Notes: a model not told the origin generated them from the sequence alone. Shown: positions 35,404 to 44,807, counted from the stretch's first letter. The stretch is 64,000 bases of DNA from Aureispira anguillae (GCF_026000115.1 NZ_AP026867.1:6115001-6179000), one strand, 5' to 3'. Numbers and translations: made by a program.

Positions 35404-36495
35404 TTGAAATCAGTAATAAAGTTTTTAGCTTTTTTGGCAGTAGGTCTTGCTATCTTATATTTTGTTTACGTTAACCAAGCAGCAGGCTATCAGTTGGAAT
35501 GCCAATGCAAAACGGGGCAGGCTTGTGAAGTTACCTTACTTCAAAAGATTATGAATGACTTTAAGGGAACCAATCCTTTTTGGCTAGTAATGATTTTATT
35601 GGCTTTTATGGTAAGCAATATCAGCCGTGCATTGCGCTGGAATCAATTAATTGAACCGCTTGGCTATCAACCTAAAATCTTTAATACATTTTTTGCAACG
35701 ATGGTAGGATATATGGTCAATCTAGCCTTGCCACGTGCTGGCGAAATTGCCAAACCTGCAACAGTGACTCAATATGAAAAAATCCCATTAGAAAAATTAG
35801 TAGGGACTATTGTTGTTGATCGAGCATTTGATGTTATGATGCTGTTATTGGTTACAGGATTAACATTTTTGACGCAGTTCAATCATTTGTACAACTTCTT
35901 GTTTGGAGCGGGCAAACCTTCGGCAGAATGCCTGCATCCTATTGCAGAAACAACAACATCGGCGGGATTTCCTTGGTTGCTTGTATTGCAAATTATGGTT
36001 GGTTGTGGAATTTTGGTGGCTCTTGTTATTCTAATAAAATGGAAAACAATAAAAGAAACAGCTATTGCTAAAAAAATTATTGCTTTAATTAACAACTTTA
36101 TTGCTGGAGTAAAAACGGTATCTCAACTCAAAAACCCGTTGATGTTCTTTGTACACACCATGATTATTTGGTTAATGTACTATCTGATGTTATACCTTTG
36201 TTTCTTTGCCTATGGACCAACCATGGGATTATCGCCTTTGGCAGCCTTGTTGGCGTTTACATTTGGTACTTTCGGAATGGTTATTCCATCTCCTGGAGGT
36301 ATGGGAACATATCAGATCGCCGTTACGGCTGCACTTGTAATTTACGGAATTGCAGAGGCCGATGCCTTTGCGTTTTCTAATATTATGTTTTTTACAATTA
36401 CCATATTCGGAAATGTATTCTTTGGCTTATTAGCCTATATTGTATTACCTATTTATAACAGAGGTTATGAGCCCGTTCTTCCAGAAAATCACTAA
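35404..36495 (+). CDS. YbhN-like membrane protein (lysylphosphatidylglycerol synthase TM family)
   Basis: This 363-residue membrane protein has about eight helices. The family landmarks are NISRALRWNQLIEPLGY, the ATMVGYMVNLALPRAGEIAKP segment (about 98-118), VVDRAFDVMMLL and a late FGTFGMVIPSPGGMGTYQ (PxPGGxG motif). The catalytic LPG synthase domain is absent, so this is the stand-alone membrane type (UPF0104), whose relatives flip or transfer lipid-linked groups. The start is a TTG at 35404, since no ATG precedes the first membrane helix. A CQCKTGQACEV loop after helix one is unusually Cys-rich. The next gene overlaps its 3' end by 29 bases. Confidence 0.82.
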   Translation: MKSVIKFLAFLAVGLAILYFVYVNQAAGYQLECQCKTGQACEVTLLQKIMNDFKGTNPFWLVMILLAFMVSNISRALRWNQLIEPLGYQPKIFNTFFATMVGYMVNLALPRAGEIAKPATVTQYEKIPLEKLVGTIVVDRAFDVMMLLLVTGLTFLTQFNHLYNFLFGAGKPSAECLHPIAETTTSAGFPWLLVLQIMVGCGILVALVILIKWKTIKETAIAKKIIALINNFIAGVKTVSQLKNPLMFFVHTMIIWLMYYLMLYLCFFAYGPTMGLSPLAALLAFTFGTFGMVIPSPGGMGTYQIAVTAALVIYGIAEADAFAFSNIMFFTITIFGNVFFGLLAYIVLPIYNRGYEPVLPENH

Positions 36496-36970
36496 TAAAA
36501 TCCAAGATTGGGCAGATGCCAAAACAACTGTTGAGGCTTGGCAGCAACAAAATGAACAAGTCGTATTTACCAATGGTTGTTTTGATTTAATTCATTATGG
36601 GCATTTATTTTATTTAGCGGAGGCTGCCTCTTTGGGGCAAAAACTGGTGGTCGCTCTCAACTCAGAGCAATCGATTGGTCGCTTAAAGGGAGAACACCGC
36701 CCCATTAAAGATAGTCTTAGCCGTTTACATTTGATGGCGAGCCTTCAATTTGTCGATTTAGTTGTAGAATTTAGCCAAAATACTCCTTTAGAACTAATTA
36801 CAGCACTCCAACCTGATATTCTCGTAAAAGGAGGAGATTGGGCACCCCATGAAATTATAGGAAGCGAGGTTGTTTTAGCAAAGGGGGGGCGTGTACAGTG
36901 CTTGACTTTTGTAGAAGGATTTTCTACCACCCAATTAGAACAAAAAATTATTAGGAATTACAACAAATAA
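36467..36970 (+). CDS. rfaE2: D-glycero-beta-D-manno-heptose 1-phosphate adenylyltransferase
   Basis: This 167-residue nucleotidyltransferase belongs to the cytidylyltransferase superfamily. It has the TNGCFDLIHYGHLFYLAEA signature (HxGH at about 41-44), the conserved RPIKDSLSR segment and VKGGDWAPHEIIG near the end. It corresponds to the C-terminal half of E. coli HldE and makes ADP-heptose for LPS inner core. The long reading frame begins at a TTG at 36440, but the ATG at 36467 has a better ribosome site (CAGAGG) and gives the usual length. It overlaps the YbhN-like gene, so the two are coupled. kdsA at 56 kb serves the neighbouring Kdo step. Confidence 0.9.
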   Translation: MSPFFQKITNKIQDWADAKTTVEAWQQQNEQVVFTNGCFDLIHYGHLFYLAEAASLGQKLVVALNSEQSIGRLKGEHRPIKDSLSRLHLMASLQFVDLVVEFSQNTPLELITALQPDILVKGGDWAPHEIIGSEVVLAKGGRVQCLTFVEGFSTTQLEQKIIRNYNK

Positions 36971-37187
36971 CTCCCTAAGTACAACTTGTACGAATAGAAG
37001 TAAACATGAGGTATTGGTCTTATATGACAGTGCCTCATGTGCATTTATAGACTAAATGCAGCCCTACTTCTGCATCGCATATAAATATATTGGATTAAAA
37101 TAATGAGAACCAAAAGCTATGTAGTACTTTTGTTTTTTCTATTCCAAAGAATAATATTTTTTTCTATCCTAACAGTACAATTAATCA

Positions 37188-39197
37188 ATGAAATATATCA
37201 TATCATCTATTGCACTTTTATTTCTTTTGTTGTCTTGTAAAAAAGACTCTAATAATGTTAAAAGTTCAATTGAAGTAAATTTAGAGGATGCTGTTATCCA
37301 GCAGATTTTCAATTTTCAGAATAAACGCAATACCAATGCATTGCTCTCTTATTTAACGGTAGAAAATCCAACCCATAGATATTTGGCTGCAATGGCTTTT
37401 GGCTCAGTCCAAGATACACTTGCGATCAAAGATTTGGTGAATTTGCTAAAAGATGATTATGAAGAGGTACGATACGCAGCAGCTTATGCACTTGGGCAAA
37501 TAAAAAATACGAAGGCAGCACTTCCTCTTGCTAATGCATTTGGGGAAGATACTTCTCGATTAGTTCAAGCTGGAATCTTAGAAGCGATTGGTCGATGTGG
37601 AACCGAAGACCACCTAAAATATTTGAGTGTAACCCGTCCGTACCCCATTCAAGATAGTATTTTGTTAGAAGGGCAAGCTACGGCTATTTATCGTTTTGCG
37701 CTTCGAGGGTTTGTTCACAAAGAGGGAACAACAAAAATTATGAATGACTTTATGGCCAATTCGTTGATGTCGTCAAAAGCACGTTTTATAGCTGCTAATT
37801 ATTTGGCTAGAACAAAAGGAATCAATTTGAGTGGTTATGAAAATGTATTAATAAACAATGTTTCTGAAGAAAAAAATCCTAATACACTGATGTTTTTAGT
37901 GACGGCATTAGCCAAAAGTAAAACGCAACGAGCACTGAAAACACTCAAAAATATTTATCCAAATCAAAAGGATTATCGCATTAAATGTAATATCCTACGC
38001 AGTTTAAAATATTTTGCTTACGATTCTGTCAAAACAGTAGTTTTTGATGCATTACAAGATACTAATTTGCATGTAAAAGTTACGGCTGCCGAATATTTAT
38101 ATCATAATGGGACGGACTTAGATGCGGGTAAATATTATACCCTAGGCACTAAGCATCAAAATTGGCAAGTGCGTACCAAGTTATTGGGGGCTGTGCTGCA
38201 CAACTTATCTTATTTAAAACCCAAAACAAAAGCGTTTTACAGTGCCAATATGATTGCATTATACAAAAAGTCCGAAAATATATACGAACAAGCAGCTTTA
38301 CTTAAAGCATTGGGAAATAGTTCTTGGAATTATCGTTTTATTTCTAATGCTATTTTTCCTGCAACAGATACCACCAATATTCCTGAAGTGATTCGCTCAA
38401 GTGGAACGGAGGCTTTAGTATTGTTAAGAGAATCGCCGTATTATGCTAAAGAATTGGGCTTGTCAAGAGCACGAATCAATGCAGAAATAAATGTATTGTT
38501 AAAACGATGTATTGATGAGGGCGACCCTGCCATGCAAGCCATTGTTGCCAATCTGTTGACCAATGAAGAAATGGACTTTAAAGCGATTTTTACAGATGCT
38601 CAATTTTTGAAAGAAGCTCAAAGTAAATTATCGCTCCCTAGAAACATAGAAACGCATAACATCCTTCAAAAAGCGATTAACTTTATTGAGGGGCGTCCTA
38701 ATGCTCCTATAAACAACCAATCAAGTTCTTTTACGGAAATAGATTGGCCATTAATTCGGGTATTAAAAGATAATCATAAAATAACGATAAGAACTTCTAA
38801 GGGGATTATCAAACTAAAATTGCAGCCAGAGGTTGCTCCTGCAACAGTGACTCAATTTGTGCATTTAGCCAAAGCAAAATATTATGACAATAAACCATTT
38901 CATAGAGTTGTTCCTAATTTTGTTGTGCAGGGAGGTTGTTCTCGAGGAGATGGTTGGAGTGGTTTTGATGTGACGGTTGTTTCTGAATTTAGTAACGCTG
39001 TTCGTTATCATGACGAAGGATGGGTAGGAATGGCATCCGCAGGCAAAGATACAGAGAGTGCGCAATTTTTTATTACACATGCTCCTACACCGCATTTAGA
39101 CGATAATTATACCATTTTTGCAAAAGTTATCGAGGGAATGAATGTAGTACATCAATTACAGGTTGGAGACAAAATTATCTCTATTGATATTAATTAG
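37188..39197 (+). CDS. HEAT-repeat lipoprotein with C-terminal cyclophilin domain
   Basis: This 669-residue protein has a lipoprotein signal (Cys about 17, LLLLSC). A long alpha-helical HEAT-repeat region follows (about 40-450, for example YEEVRYAAAYALGQIKNTKAAL). A cyclophilin-type prolyl isomerase domain ends the chain (about 525-669, with PFHRVVPNFVVQGG, SAQFFITHAPTPHLDDNYTIF and GMNVVHQL). The FHR Arg and QFF motifs of the active site are present. It is likely a periplasmic, membrane-tethered folding factor whose HEAT arm recruits clients or partners. I recall similar fusions in Bacteroidota, where the role is not established. It is a single-gene unit with a hairpin just downstream. Confidence 0.88.
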   Translation: MKYIISSIALLFLLLSCKKDSNNVKSSIEVNLEDAVIQQIFNFQNKRNTNALLSYLTVENPTHRYLAAMAFGSVQDTLAIKDLVNLLKDDYEEVRYAAAYALGQIKNTKAALPLANAFGEDTSRLVQAGILEAIGRCGTEDHLKYLSVTRPYPIQDSILLEGQATAIYRFALRGFVHKEGTTKIMNDFMANSLMSSKARFIAANYLARTKGINLSGYENVLINNVSEEKNPNTLMFLVTALAKSKTQRALKTLKNIYPNQKDYRIKCNILRSLKYFAYDSVKTVVFDALQDTNLHVKVTAAEYLYHNGTDLDAGKYYTLGTKHQNWQVRTKLLGAVLHNLSYLKPKTKAFYSANMIALYKKSENIYEQAALLKALGNSSWNYRFISNAIFPATDTTNIPEVIRSSGTEALVLLRESPYYAKELGLSRARINAEINVLLKRCIDEGDPAMQAIVANLLTNEEMDFKAIFTDAQFLKEAQSKLSLPRNIETHNILQKAINFIEGRPNAPINNQSSSFTEIDWPLIRVLKDNHKITIRTSKGIIKLKLQPEVAPATVTQFVHLAKAKYYDNKPFHRVVPNFVVQGGCSRGDGWSGFDVTVVSEFSNAVRYHDEGWVGMASAGKDTESAQFFITHAPTPHLDDNYTIFAKVIEGMNVVHQLQVGDKIISIDIN

Positions 39198-39207
39198 CAG
39201 AATACAA

Positions 39208-39241
39208 ATAGTCCGCTATTTCTTTACGTTTAGCGGACTAT
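39208..39241 (+). terminator. Hairpin after the HEAT-cyclophilin gene
   Basis: Perfect 11-base arms ATAGTCCGCTA / TAGCGGACTAT enclose a 12-base loop. No T-run follows, so termination is not certain. The arm resembles that of the grpE-dnaJ hairpin (TAGTCCACTA). The rest of the 336-base gap up to cysC shows only a cysC -7-like box. Confidence 0.6.
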
Positions 39242-39462
39242 CAATAAATTACTAAACTTTGGAGAAGTACTGTATTCATAAGGTGAACGAAACGAACCTT
39301 TCTGCTTTTACGAATTCAAAAATGAGAACCGTATTAAACTTATGTTACTGTCTAATAGACGCATTGCTTGTAAATAATTTTAATTTTTTCATGTCATATC
39401 CCTACTTATGTTATATTCTATTGAATTGTAGCTAATGAGCTTCAAATTCATAAATACTTTTC

Positions 39463-39470
39463 TATCTTTG
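39463..39470 (+). promoter_or_regulatory. -7-like box upstream of cysC
   Basis: TATCTTTG matches the Bacteroidota -7 consensus TAnnTTTG exactly, 64 bases before the ATG at 39534. No TTTG lies at the ideal upstream spacing. Its position argues that the longer reading frame from 39435 is not the gene start. Confidence 0.5.
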
Positions 39471-39533
39471 CTTTTTCAAAAAAGCATCTACCCTACTTTT
39501 TTTTGTCATCACTTATTTTTGAATTTAATAATC

Positions 39534-40133
39534 ATGGGAAATAACATCCACCCAATTTTTGATCGATTGCTTCAACGTACAGATAGAGAAAATCGTTTAG
39601 GGCAAAAGAGCAAAGTTTTATGGTTAACGGGTTTATCTGGATCTGGAAAAAGTACGATCGCACAACATTTGGAACGAAAACTCTATAATAATGGCTTTTT
39701 CGCTCAAGTTCTAGATGGCGATAATATCCGTTCGGGAATTAATAACAACCTAGGTTTTAGTTTGGATGATCGAACAGAAAATATTCGACGAATATCCGAA
39801 ATTGCAAAACTATACTTAGAAAGTGGCGTTATAACAATCAATTCATTTATAAGTCCAACTCGTTCTATTCGCCAAATGGCAAAAGACATTATAGGGGCTG
39901 AAGACTTTATTGAAATTTATATCAATACTCCTCTAGAGATTTGTGAAGCTAGAGATGTAAAAGGCCTATATCAAAAAGCCCGAAAGGGAGAGATTAAAGG
40001 CTTTACAGGTATTGATGCCCCTTATGAAGCTCCCCTTAATCCTGATGTTGAAGTAAAGACAGCTAATTTGACCATTGAAGAGTCGGTTGATCTAATTTAC
40101 AATCATCTATCAGAAATTATTCGCATAAAATAA
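39534..40133 (+). CDS. cysC: Adenylyl-sulfate kinase
   Basis: This 199-residue P-loop kinase phosphorylates adenosine 5'-phosphosulfate to PAPS. The Walker A motif GLSGSGKST is at about 33-41. The LDGDNIR motif, the FISPTRSIR segment and the EARDVKGLYQKARKGEIKGFTGIDAPYE region are all characteristic. An in-frame ATG 33 codons upstream would add a hydrophobic, non-conserved stretch and would overlap the -7 box, so I chose 39534. cysD and cysN follow on the same strand, 77 and then 211 bases apart. Together they form a sulfate-activation locus, whose product PAPS can feed sulfate reduction or sulfotransferases. Confidence 0.94.
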   Translation: MGNNIHPIFDRLLQRTDRENRLGQKSKVLWLTGLSGSGKSTIAQHLERKLYNNGFFAQVLDGDNIRSGINNNLGFSLDDRTENIRRISEIAKLYLESGVITINSFISPTRSIRQMAKDIIGAEDFIEIYINTPLEICEARDVKGLYQKARKGEIKGFTGIDAPYEAPLNPDVEVKTANLTIEESVDLIYNHLSEIIRIK

Positions 40134-40210
40134 ATACTATTATTCTATAGTTTGTGCATTAACTACCCCACTCAAACTATTCTATCTTTATAAATTATAA
40201 TTTGCAACGT

Positions 40211-41119
40211 ATGAACTATCATCTAAGCCACTTGAGAGAGTTGGAAGCAGAATCAATTTTTGTCATAAGGGAAGTTGCTGCTCAATTTGACAAACCTGTA
40301 TTAATGTTTTCGGGGGGTAAAGATTCTATCCTAATGACTTATTTGGCTCAAAAGGCATTTTACCCTGCTAGAATCCCCTTCTCTCTATTACACATAGATA
40401 CAGGGCACAACTTTTCAGAAACCATTGAATTTAGAGATAAATTAGTTGAACGCCTTGGTGTAAAACTAATTGTTGGATCAGTACAAACAGCAATAGATAC
40501 TGGTTTGGTTACAGAAGAAAAAGGTTACAATGCAAGTAGAAATAGCTTGCAAACAGCTGTTTTGCTTGATGAGCTAGAAAAAGGGCAATTTGATGCAGCA
40601 ATGGGGGGCGCTCGACGAGACGAAGAAAAGGCTAGAGCCAAAGAACGTTTTTTCTCGCACCGAGATGAGTTTGGGCAATGGGATCCTAAGAATCAACGCC
40701 CAGAATTATGGAATATATTTAATGGAAAAAAACATTTCGGAGAACACTTTCGAGTATTTCCAATTAGTAACTGGACCGAATTAGATGTTTGGCAATATCT
40801 CATGTTAGAAAATGTGCCTTTGCCTAGCTTATATTTTGCACATAAAAGAAAGTGTTTTGAGCGCAATGGTGTTATTCTAGCAGCTTCTGATTATATCAAC
40901 ATGAAACCAGAAGAAAAAGCGGCGACCGAAGAACGATTAATTCGTTTCCGTACAATTGGAGACATTACTTGTACTGGAGCAGTGAGTTCTGATGCTGATA
41001 CAATGGAAAAAATTGTTGCTGAAGTTGCTGCAACTCGTGTTACTGAACGAGGTGGAAGATCAGACGATAAGCGTTCTGAAACGGCAATGGAAGATAGAAA
41101 AAAACATGGATATTTCTAA
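40211..41119 (+). CDS. cysD: Sulfate adenylyltransferase small subunit
   Basis: This 302-residue PP-loop ATPase has the SGGKDS motif at about 34-39, followed by the family hallmarks GHNFSETIEFRD, GGARRDEEKARAKERFFSHRD, FPISNWTELDVWQY and the CTGAVSSDA segment near the C-terminus. With CysN it makes adenosine 5'-phosphosulfate from ATP and sulfate. A TTG three codons earlier is in frame, but the ATG at 40211 gives the same length as E. coli CysD. The gene lies between cysC and cysN. A TATCTTTA box at about 40183 could be part of a local promoter. Confidence 0.95.
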   Translation: MNYHLSHLRELEAESIFVIREVAAQFDKPVLMFSGGKDSILMTYLAQKAFYPARIPFSLLHIDTGHNFSETIEFRDKLVERLGVKLIVGSVQTAIDTGLVTEEKGYNASRNSLQTAVLLDELEKGQFDAAMGGARRDEEKARAKERFFSHRDEFGQWDPKNQRPELWNIFNGKKHFGEHFRVFPISNWTELDVWQYLMLENVPLPSLYFAHKRKCFERNGVILAASDYINMKPEEKAATEERLIRFRTIGDITCTGAVSSDADTMEKIVAEVAATRVTERGGRSDDKRSETAMEDRKKHGYF

Positions 41120-41330
41120 TTTGATCATTCGTTCCTTTAGCTGAAACGGCTCGTTTTTGCTTTTTTATGGTTATAGTTTTATGCCTCTTTAGCAGCAGCA
41201 AGCTGTTGGAGCAAAAATGATATAGCGGTTTTGTGCTTAGGTAGTGCCGCTAAATAAGCAGTACAGCTAATTAAAAAATGTGAATAATCAACTGCGAATA
41301 ACAATTTCGTAGTTATCTAATATAAAAATT

Positions 41331-42587
41331 ATGATAGAACAAAAGACAGAGCTATTGCGCTTTACAACCGCAGGTAGTGTAGATGATGGCAAAAGTACCT
41401 TAATTGGTCGTTTACTCTATGATAGCAAATCTATATTTGAAGATCAGTACGATCTAATAAAAGAAACCAGTGAACGTAGAGGGGAAGAAGGGGTTAACTT
41501 GGCTTTGTTAACCGATGGTCTAAAAGCAGAAAGAGAGCAAGGAATAACAATTGATGTTGCTTATCGTTACTTTGCAACACCAAAACGCAAATTCATTATT
41601 GCGGATACTCCTGGTCATATTCAGTATACTAGAAATATGGTTACGGGAGCATCTACTGCTAATGCTGCTCTAATTTTGATCGATGCTCGCCACGGAGTGG
41701 TAGAGCAGACTCGTCGTCATTCATTTATTGCATCTTTGTTGCAGATTCCTCATTTGATCGTCTGTATCAATAAGATGGATTTGGTAGATTATAAAGAAGA
41801 TGTCTATGAAAAAATCAAAACTGATTTTTCCAACTTTGCTTCTAAATTAGACATTAATGATGTTGATTTTATTCCTATTTCTGCTTTGTTTGGAGATAAT
41901 GTGGTCAACAAGTCTGAAAACATGCCTTGGTATGGTGGTTCAACATTGTTGTATGCGCTAGAAAATGTTCACATTGCTAGTGATCATAATTTTATTGACT
42001 GTCGTTTCCCTGTCCAGCATGTGATTCGTCCCAATACAGATGATTATCACGACTACAGAGGTTATGCAGGACGTGTTGCTGGAGGTGTCTTGAAAAAAGG
42101 GGATAAAGTGGTTGTACATCCTTCTGGTTTTTCTTCTAAAATTGCAAAAATCAACACATTTGATGGAGAAATAGAAAAAGCTTATCCTCCAATGTCTGTT
42201 ACGCTTTTGTTGGAAGACGATATTGATGTGAGTAGAGGAGATATGATTGTTCGAGAAAACAATCAAGCTACTGTAACCCAAGATTTGGATATTATGGTTT
42301 GTTGGTTTAATCCTAAGGCATTACAATTGCGTGGGAAATATACCATTTTGCACACCACTCAAGAAGCTCGTTGTGTAATTAAGAATATTCGTTACAAATT
42401 AGACATCAATAATTTGACTAGAAACGAAGAAGATAAGAATATAGGGATGAACGATATTGCTCGTATAGTCATTCGTACCACTAAGCCATTATTTGTTGAT
42501 CCTTATCGCAAAAATAGGATTACAGGGGCTTTGATTTTTGTGGATGAAGGAACCAATGAAACCGTTGGTGCAGGTATGATTATCTAG
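41331..42587 (+). CDS. cysN: Sulfate adenylyltransferase large subunit (GTPase)
   Basis: This 418-residue translation-factor-type GTPase has the P-loop GSVDDGKST at about 15-23, an effector region with EREQGITIDVAYRYF, DTPGH and NKMD motifs, and two beta-barrel domains. It activates CysD by GTP hydrolysis. It is shorter than E. coli CysN (475 residues) but not truncated at a domain boundary, and no fused CysC domain is present, in keeping with the separate cysC gene. The 211-base gap before it is longer than the cysC-cysD gap, so it may have its own leader. A strong terminator follows. Confidence 0.94.
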   Translation: MIEQKTELLRFTTAGSVDDGKSTLIGRLLYDSKSIFEDQYDLIKETSERRGEEGVNLALLTDGLKAEREQGITIDVAYRYFATPKRKFIIADTPGHIQYTRNMVTGASTANAALILIDARHGVVEQTRRHSFIASLLQIPHLIVCINKMDLVDYKEDVYEKIKTDFSNFASKLDINDVDFIPISALFGDNVVNKSENMPWYGGSTLLYALENVHIASDHNFIDCRFPVQHVIRPNTDDYHDYRGYAGRVAGGVLKKGDKVVVHPSGFSSKIAKINTFDGEIEKAYPPMSVTLLLEDDIDVSRGDMIVRENNQATVTQDLDIMVCWFNPKALQLRGKYTILHTTQEARCVIKNIRYKLDINNLTRNEEDKNIGMNDIARIVIRTTKPLFVDPYRKNRITGALIFVDEGTNETVGAGMII

Positions 42588-42631
42588 TTTGATTTGGATC
42601 GTATTGTATTCAAAAACAACTTATTTTGCAT

Positions 42632-42675
42632 AAAAAAAGAGGTGCTGTTTTTTATAACAGTACCTCTTTTTTATC
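42632..42675. terminator. Bidirectional terminator after cysN
   Basis: An A-run, the stem GAGGTGCTGTT / AACAGTACCTC (one mismatch) and a T-run lie between cysN (+) and the next gene (-). Confidence 0.88.
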
Positions 42676-42681
42676 TTTTAG

Positions 42682-43974
42682 TTATGTTTTTCTAGGCTTC
42701 TTTTTTGCAGCGGGAAACAAAACATTATTTAAGATCAGGCGATAGCCCGCAGATTGTTTGTGTAACTCTAAGTCTGTCGGAGGGTCATGTACAAAATGGC
42801 GATAATCTTCAGGATCATGACCACCATAAAAACTCCAAAAACCTTTCTGAAACGTTCCATGTATATAGCGAGCTTCACTGGCTGGTTTATTTTCACCAAG
42901 AATGAGCACATTAGATTTTATTTGACTTTTTCTAAAGGCAGTAGTTTGTCCCATAAAACCTTTGACCGTTTTGGTATGAGATTGAGTTAACATTGTTGGA
43001 ACAGGATCCCATTTGGCAGAAAAATCAAATAAGGTAAAATAATCGACATCATCTTTTACTCGTCTTGGTGGAGAAGTTAATGGCGAAGCATCAATGTTTG
43101 AAAATTCATATTTCAAAGGATCTCTAACTAATTTAAAATCTTTGAAAGCGAAGGTATTATTAAAATTTAATTTATTCTGAGCTTGTGGGTCGGGCGCATC
43201 ACCATCATACATGTAGTCACAAATATCAACACCATCTGCAGCCAGCGCAATGTCGTAGGTATCAGTAGCAGAACACATGGCAAACATAAACCCACCACCA
43301 GAGACAAATTCTCTAATTTTTTTGACAACCGCCAATTTTAATTGAGAAACCTTATCAAAACCATGTTTTTTAGCGAGCGTTTCCATTCCCCGAACATGAT
43401 CTTTGTACCATTTTTGGCTACTATAATTCGCAAAGAATTTTCCGAATTGCCCTGTAAAATCTTCATGATGCAAATGCAACCAGTCGTATTCATTAAGTTT
43501 GCCCTCCAACACCTCGTCATCATAGACCAAATCGTATGGAATTTCTGCATAAGTAAGCACTAAAGTCACAGCATCGTCCCAAGGTTGTACCTCTTGCCCA
43601 CGCACATTAACGGTAGGACTATAAACAGCTACTTTGGGAGGAACTTCTAATTTCATCGCTTCCATATTGACCTGAGGGTCATTGATTTCATTGAGGATGC
43701 TATTAAAAGATGAAGTAGGGATAATTTTGAACGAAACCCCTCTTCGCATACATTCTTTTTTGAATATATCGTTGTATTGAAAAGCAAAACTGCCCCCTTG
43801 ATAATTGAGTAACCAGTATGCTTCTTGTTTGGCAGATAAAACTTGATAAGTGATTCCATAAGCCTTCATGTGATTGGTCTGGCTCTCATCCATAGGAATC
43901 AATATATATCCTTGTGCGAATGTTCCACCTGCACTTGCTAATAGGGCAAGAAAAAAGAAGAACTGTTTGAGCAT
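42682..43974 (-). CDS. Exported protein of unknown function
   Basis: This 430-residue protein has a signal peptide (about 1-20, ending GTFAQ). It then has a repeating alpha/beta pattern that includes VAVYSPTVNVRGQEVQPWDDAVTLVL, DWLHLHHEDFTG, a glycine-rich FVSGGGFMFAMCSATDTYDIAL and FWSFYGGHDPEDYRHFVHDPP. The middle resembles class I glutamine-amidotransferase / ThuA-like folds, with the Cys in MCSAT in a nucleophile-like position. Homologues in Bacteroidota are, as I recall, sometimes labelled asparagine synthetase B, but no synthetase domain or ATP site is visible. Function is unknown, perhaps a periplasmic hydrolase or binding protein. It is convergent with cysN. Confidence 0.6.
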   Translation of the reverse strand: MLKQFFFFLALLASAGGTFAQGYILIPMDESQTNHMKAYGITYQVLSAKQEAYWLLNYQGGSFAFQYNDIFKKECMRRGVSFKIIPTSSFNSILNEINDPQVNMEAMKLEVPPKVAVYSPTVNVRGQEVQPWDDAVTLVLTYAEIPYDLVYDDEVLEGKLNEYDWLHLHHEDFTGQFGKFFANYSSQKWYKDHVRGMETLAKKHGFDKVSQLKLAVVKKIREFVSGGGFMFAMCSATDTYDIALAADGVDICDYMYDGDAPDPQAQNKLNFNNTFAFKDFKLVRDPLKYEFSNIDASPLTSPPRRVKDDVDYFTLFDFSAKWDPVPTMLTQSHTKTVKGFMGQTTAFRKSQIKSNVLILGENKPASEARYIHGTFQKGFWSFYGGHDPEDYRHFVHDPPTDLELHKQSAGYRLILNNVLFPAAKKKPRKT

Positions 43975-44511
43975 AGATGCATATATTTAAATTTAAAAGA
44001 AATTTTTGTTTAAACGTTGCCTTTGAAGATAGCAAAGTGCCAAAGCTACTTAAGCTAACACAAATTTTACTATTTATGAAGCAAGAAAAATAGGATTTGA
44101 GATATAATTGTTGATAGTAACTTGGTTTACAAATGGATGTTTTAGGTTGGTATAAAACAAAACTATCTCAACCAAACAAATTTAGCAATTCAGGTATACT
44201 TTTTACAAAGTAGCGTATTTTATTTAAAATTGTTACATCCTTAACAATTATTAACATGGATTATCTTTATTTGATTGAAGGTTAGAACCATTTAATAGTT
44301 ACTTTGTTGATACTTTGATTAACAAAAGAAAGGAGGGAGGACTTCACCTTAAAGAGAATTATATTTCTACTTAAAAGGGCTGTATAAAGCATACAGATTA
44401 AAAAAAATAGAAAAAACTTTGGTTATACAATTGTAAATATCCATCTTTGCCACTGATTATAAAAACAATTACCGCAAGGTTTTTTATTGATTATTCAAAA
44501 TAATAGAAGTT
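43975..44511. other. 537-base divergent intergenic region before acpP
   Basis: It lies between the exported-protein gene (-) and acpP (+). The right end holds the acpP promoter described separately. An AAAGGAGGGAGG purine stretch occurs near 44328, too far from any start to act as a ribosome site for acpP. No other gene or repeat is seen. Confidence 0.5.
44418..44449 (+). promoter_or_regulatory. Bacteroidota-type promoter of acpP
   Basis: TTTG at 44418-44421 and CATCTTTG at 44442-44449 are separated by 20 bases. This closely fits the -33 TTTG and -7 TAnnTTTG consensus, with one mismatch. Transcription would start near 44456, leaving a leader of about 55 bases. Confidence 0.7.
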
Positions 44512-44751
44512 ATGTCAACTATAACTGAACGCGTAACCAAAATTATCGCAGATAAATTAGTTATTGATGCATCTGAGGTAACTGCAGAAGCAAACTTTAA
44601 ACAAGATTTAGGCGCTGATTCAATTGATTTAGTAGAGCTAATCATGGAATTTGAAAGAGAATTTGAACTCTCTATCCCTGACGAGAAAGCAGAAGAAATC
44701 CAAACTGTGGGTAATGCCATAGAGTTCTTGGAAGCAGCTATAAATAGCTAA
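44512..44751 (+). CDS. acpP: Acyl carrier protein
   Basis: This is a 79-residue acidic helical protein. The phosphopantetheine attachment serine lies in GADSIDLVELIMEFE (Ser about 39). Length and sequence are those of the housekeeping ACP of type II fatty acid synthesis. It has its own promoter and a terminator-like hairpin before fabF, which follows after 297 bases. The order acpP-fabF-rnc is widely conserved in bacteria. Confidence 0.96.
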   Translation: MSTITERVTKIIADKLVIDASEVTAEANFKQDLGADSIDLVELIMEFEREFELSIPDEKAEEIQTVGNAIEFLEAAINS

Positions 44752-44762
44752 TAAAAAAGAGC

Positions 44763-44807
44763 TTATGTATAAGCGTTGGAGCATAAAGCTTCAACGCTTG
44801 TTCTTTT
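44763..44807 (+). terminator. Terminator or attenuator between acpP and fabF
   Basis: The stem AAGCGTTG / CAACGCTT, with further partial pairing outside it, is followed by a T-run. It would allow much more acpP than fabF mRNA. The remaining 240 bases up to fabF show no clear consensus promoter. Confidence 0.75.

Noticed and set aside
39435-39533. Longer N-terminus for CysC from ATG 39435
   Set aside because: It adds a hydrophobic, non-conserved stretch and spans a TAnnTTTG box; the family start fits 39534.
41120-41330. Regulatory RNA between cysD and cysN
   Set aside because: Weak inverted repeats only; no recognisable riboswitch core.
41958-42281. 107-residue frame antisense to cysN
   Set aside because: Shadow of a strongly conserved gene.
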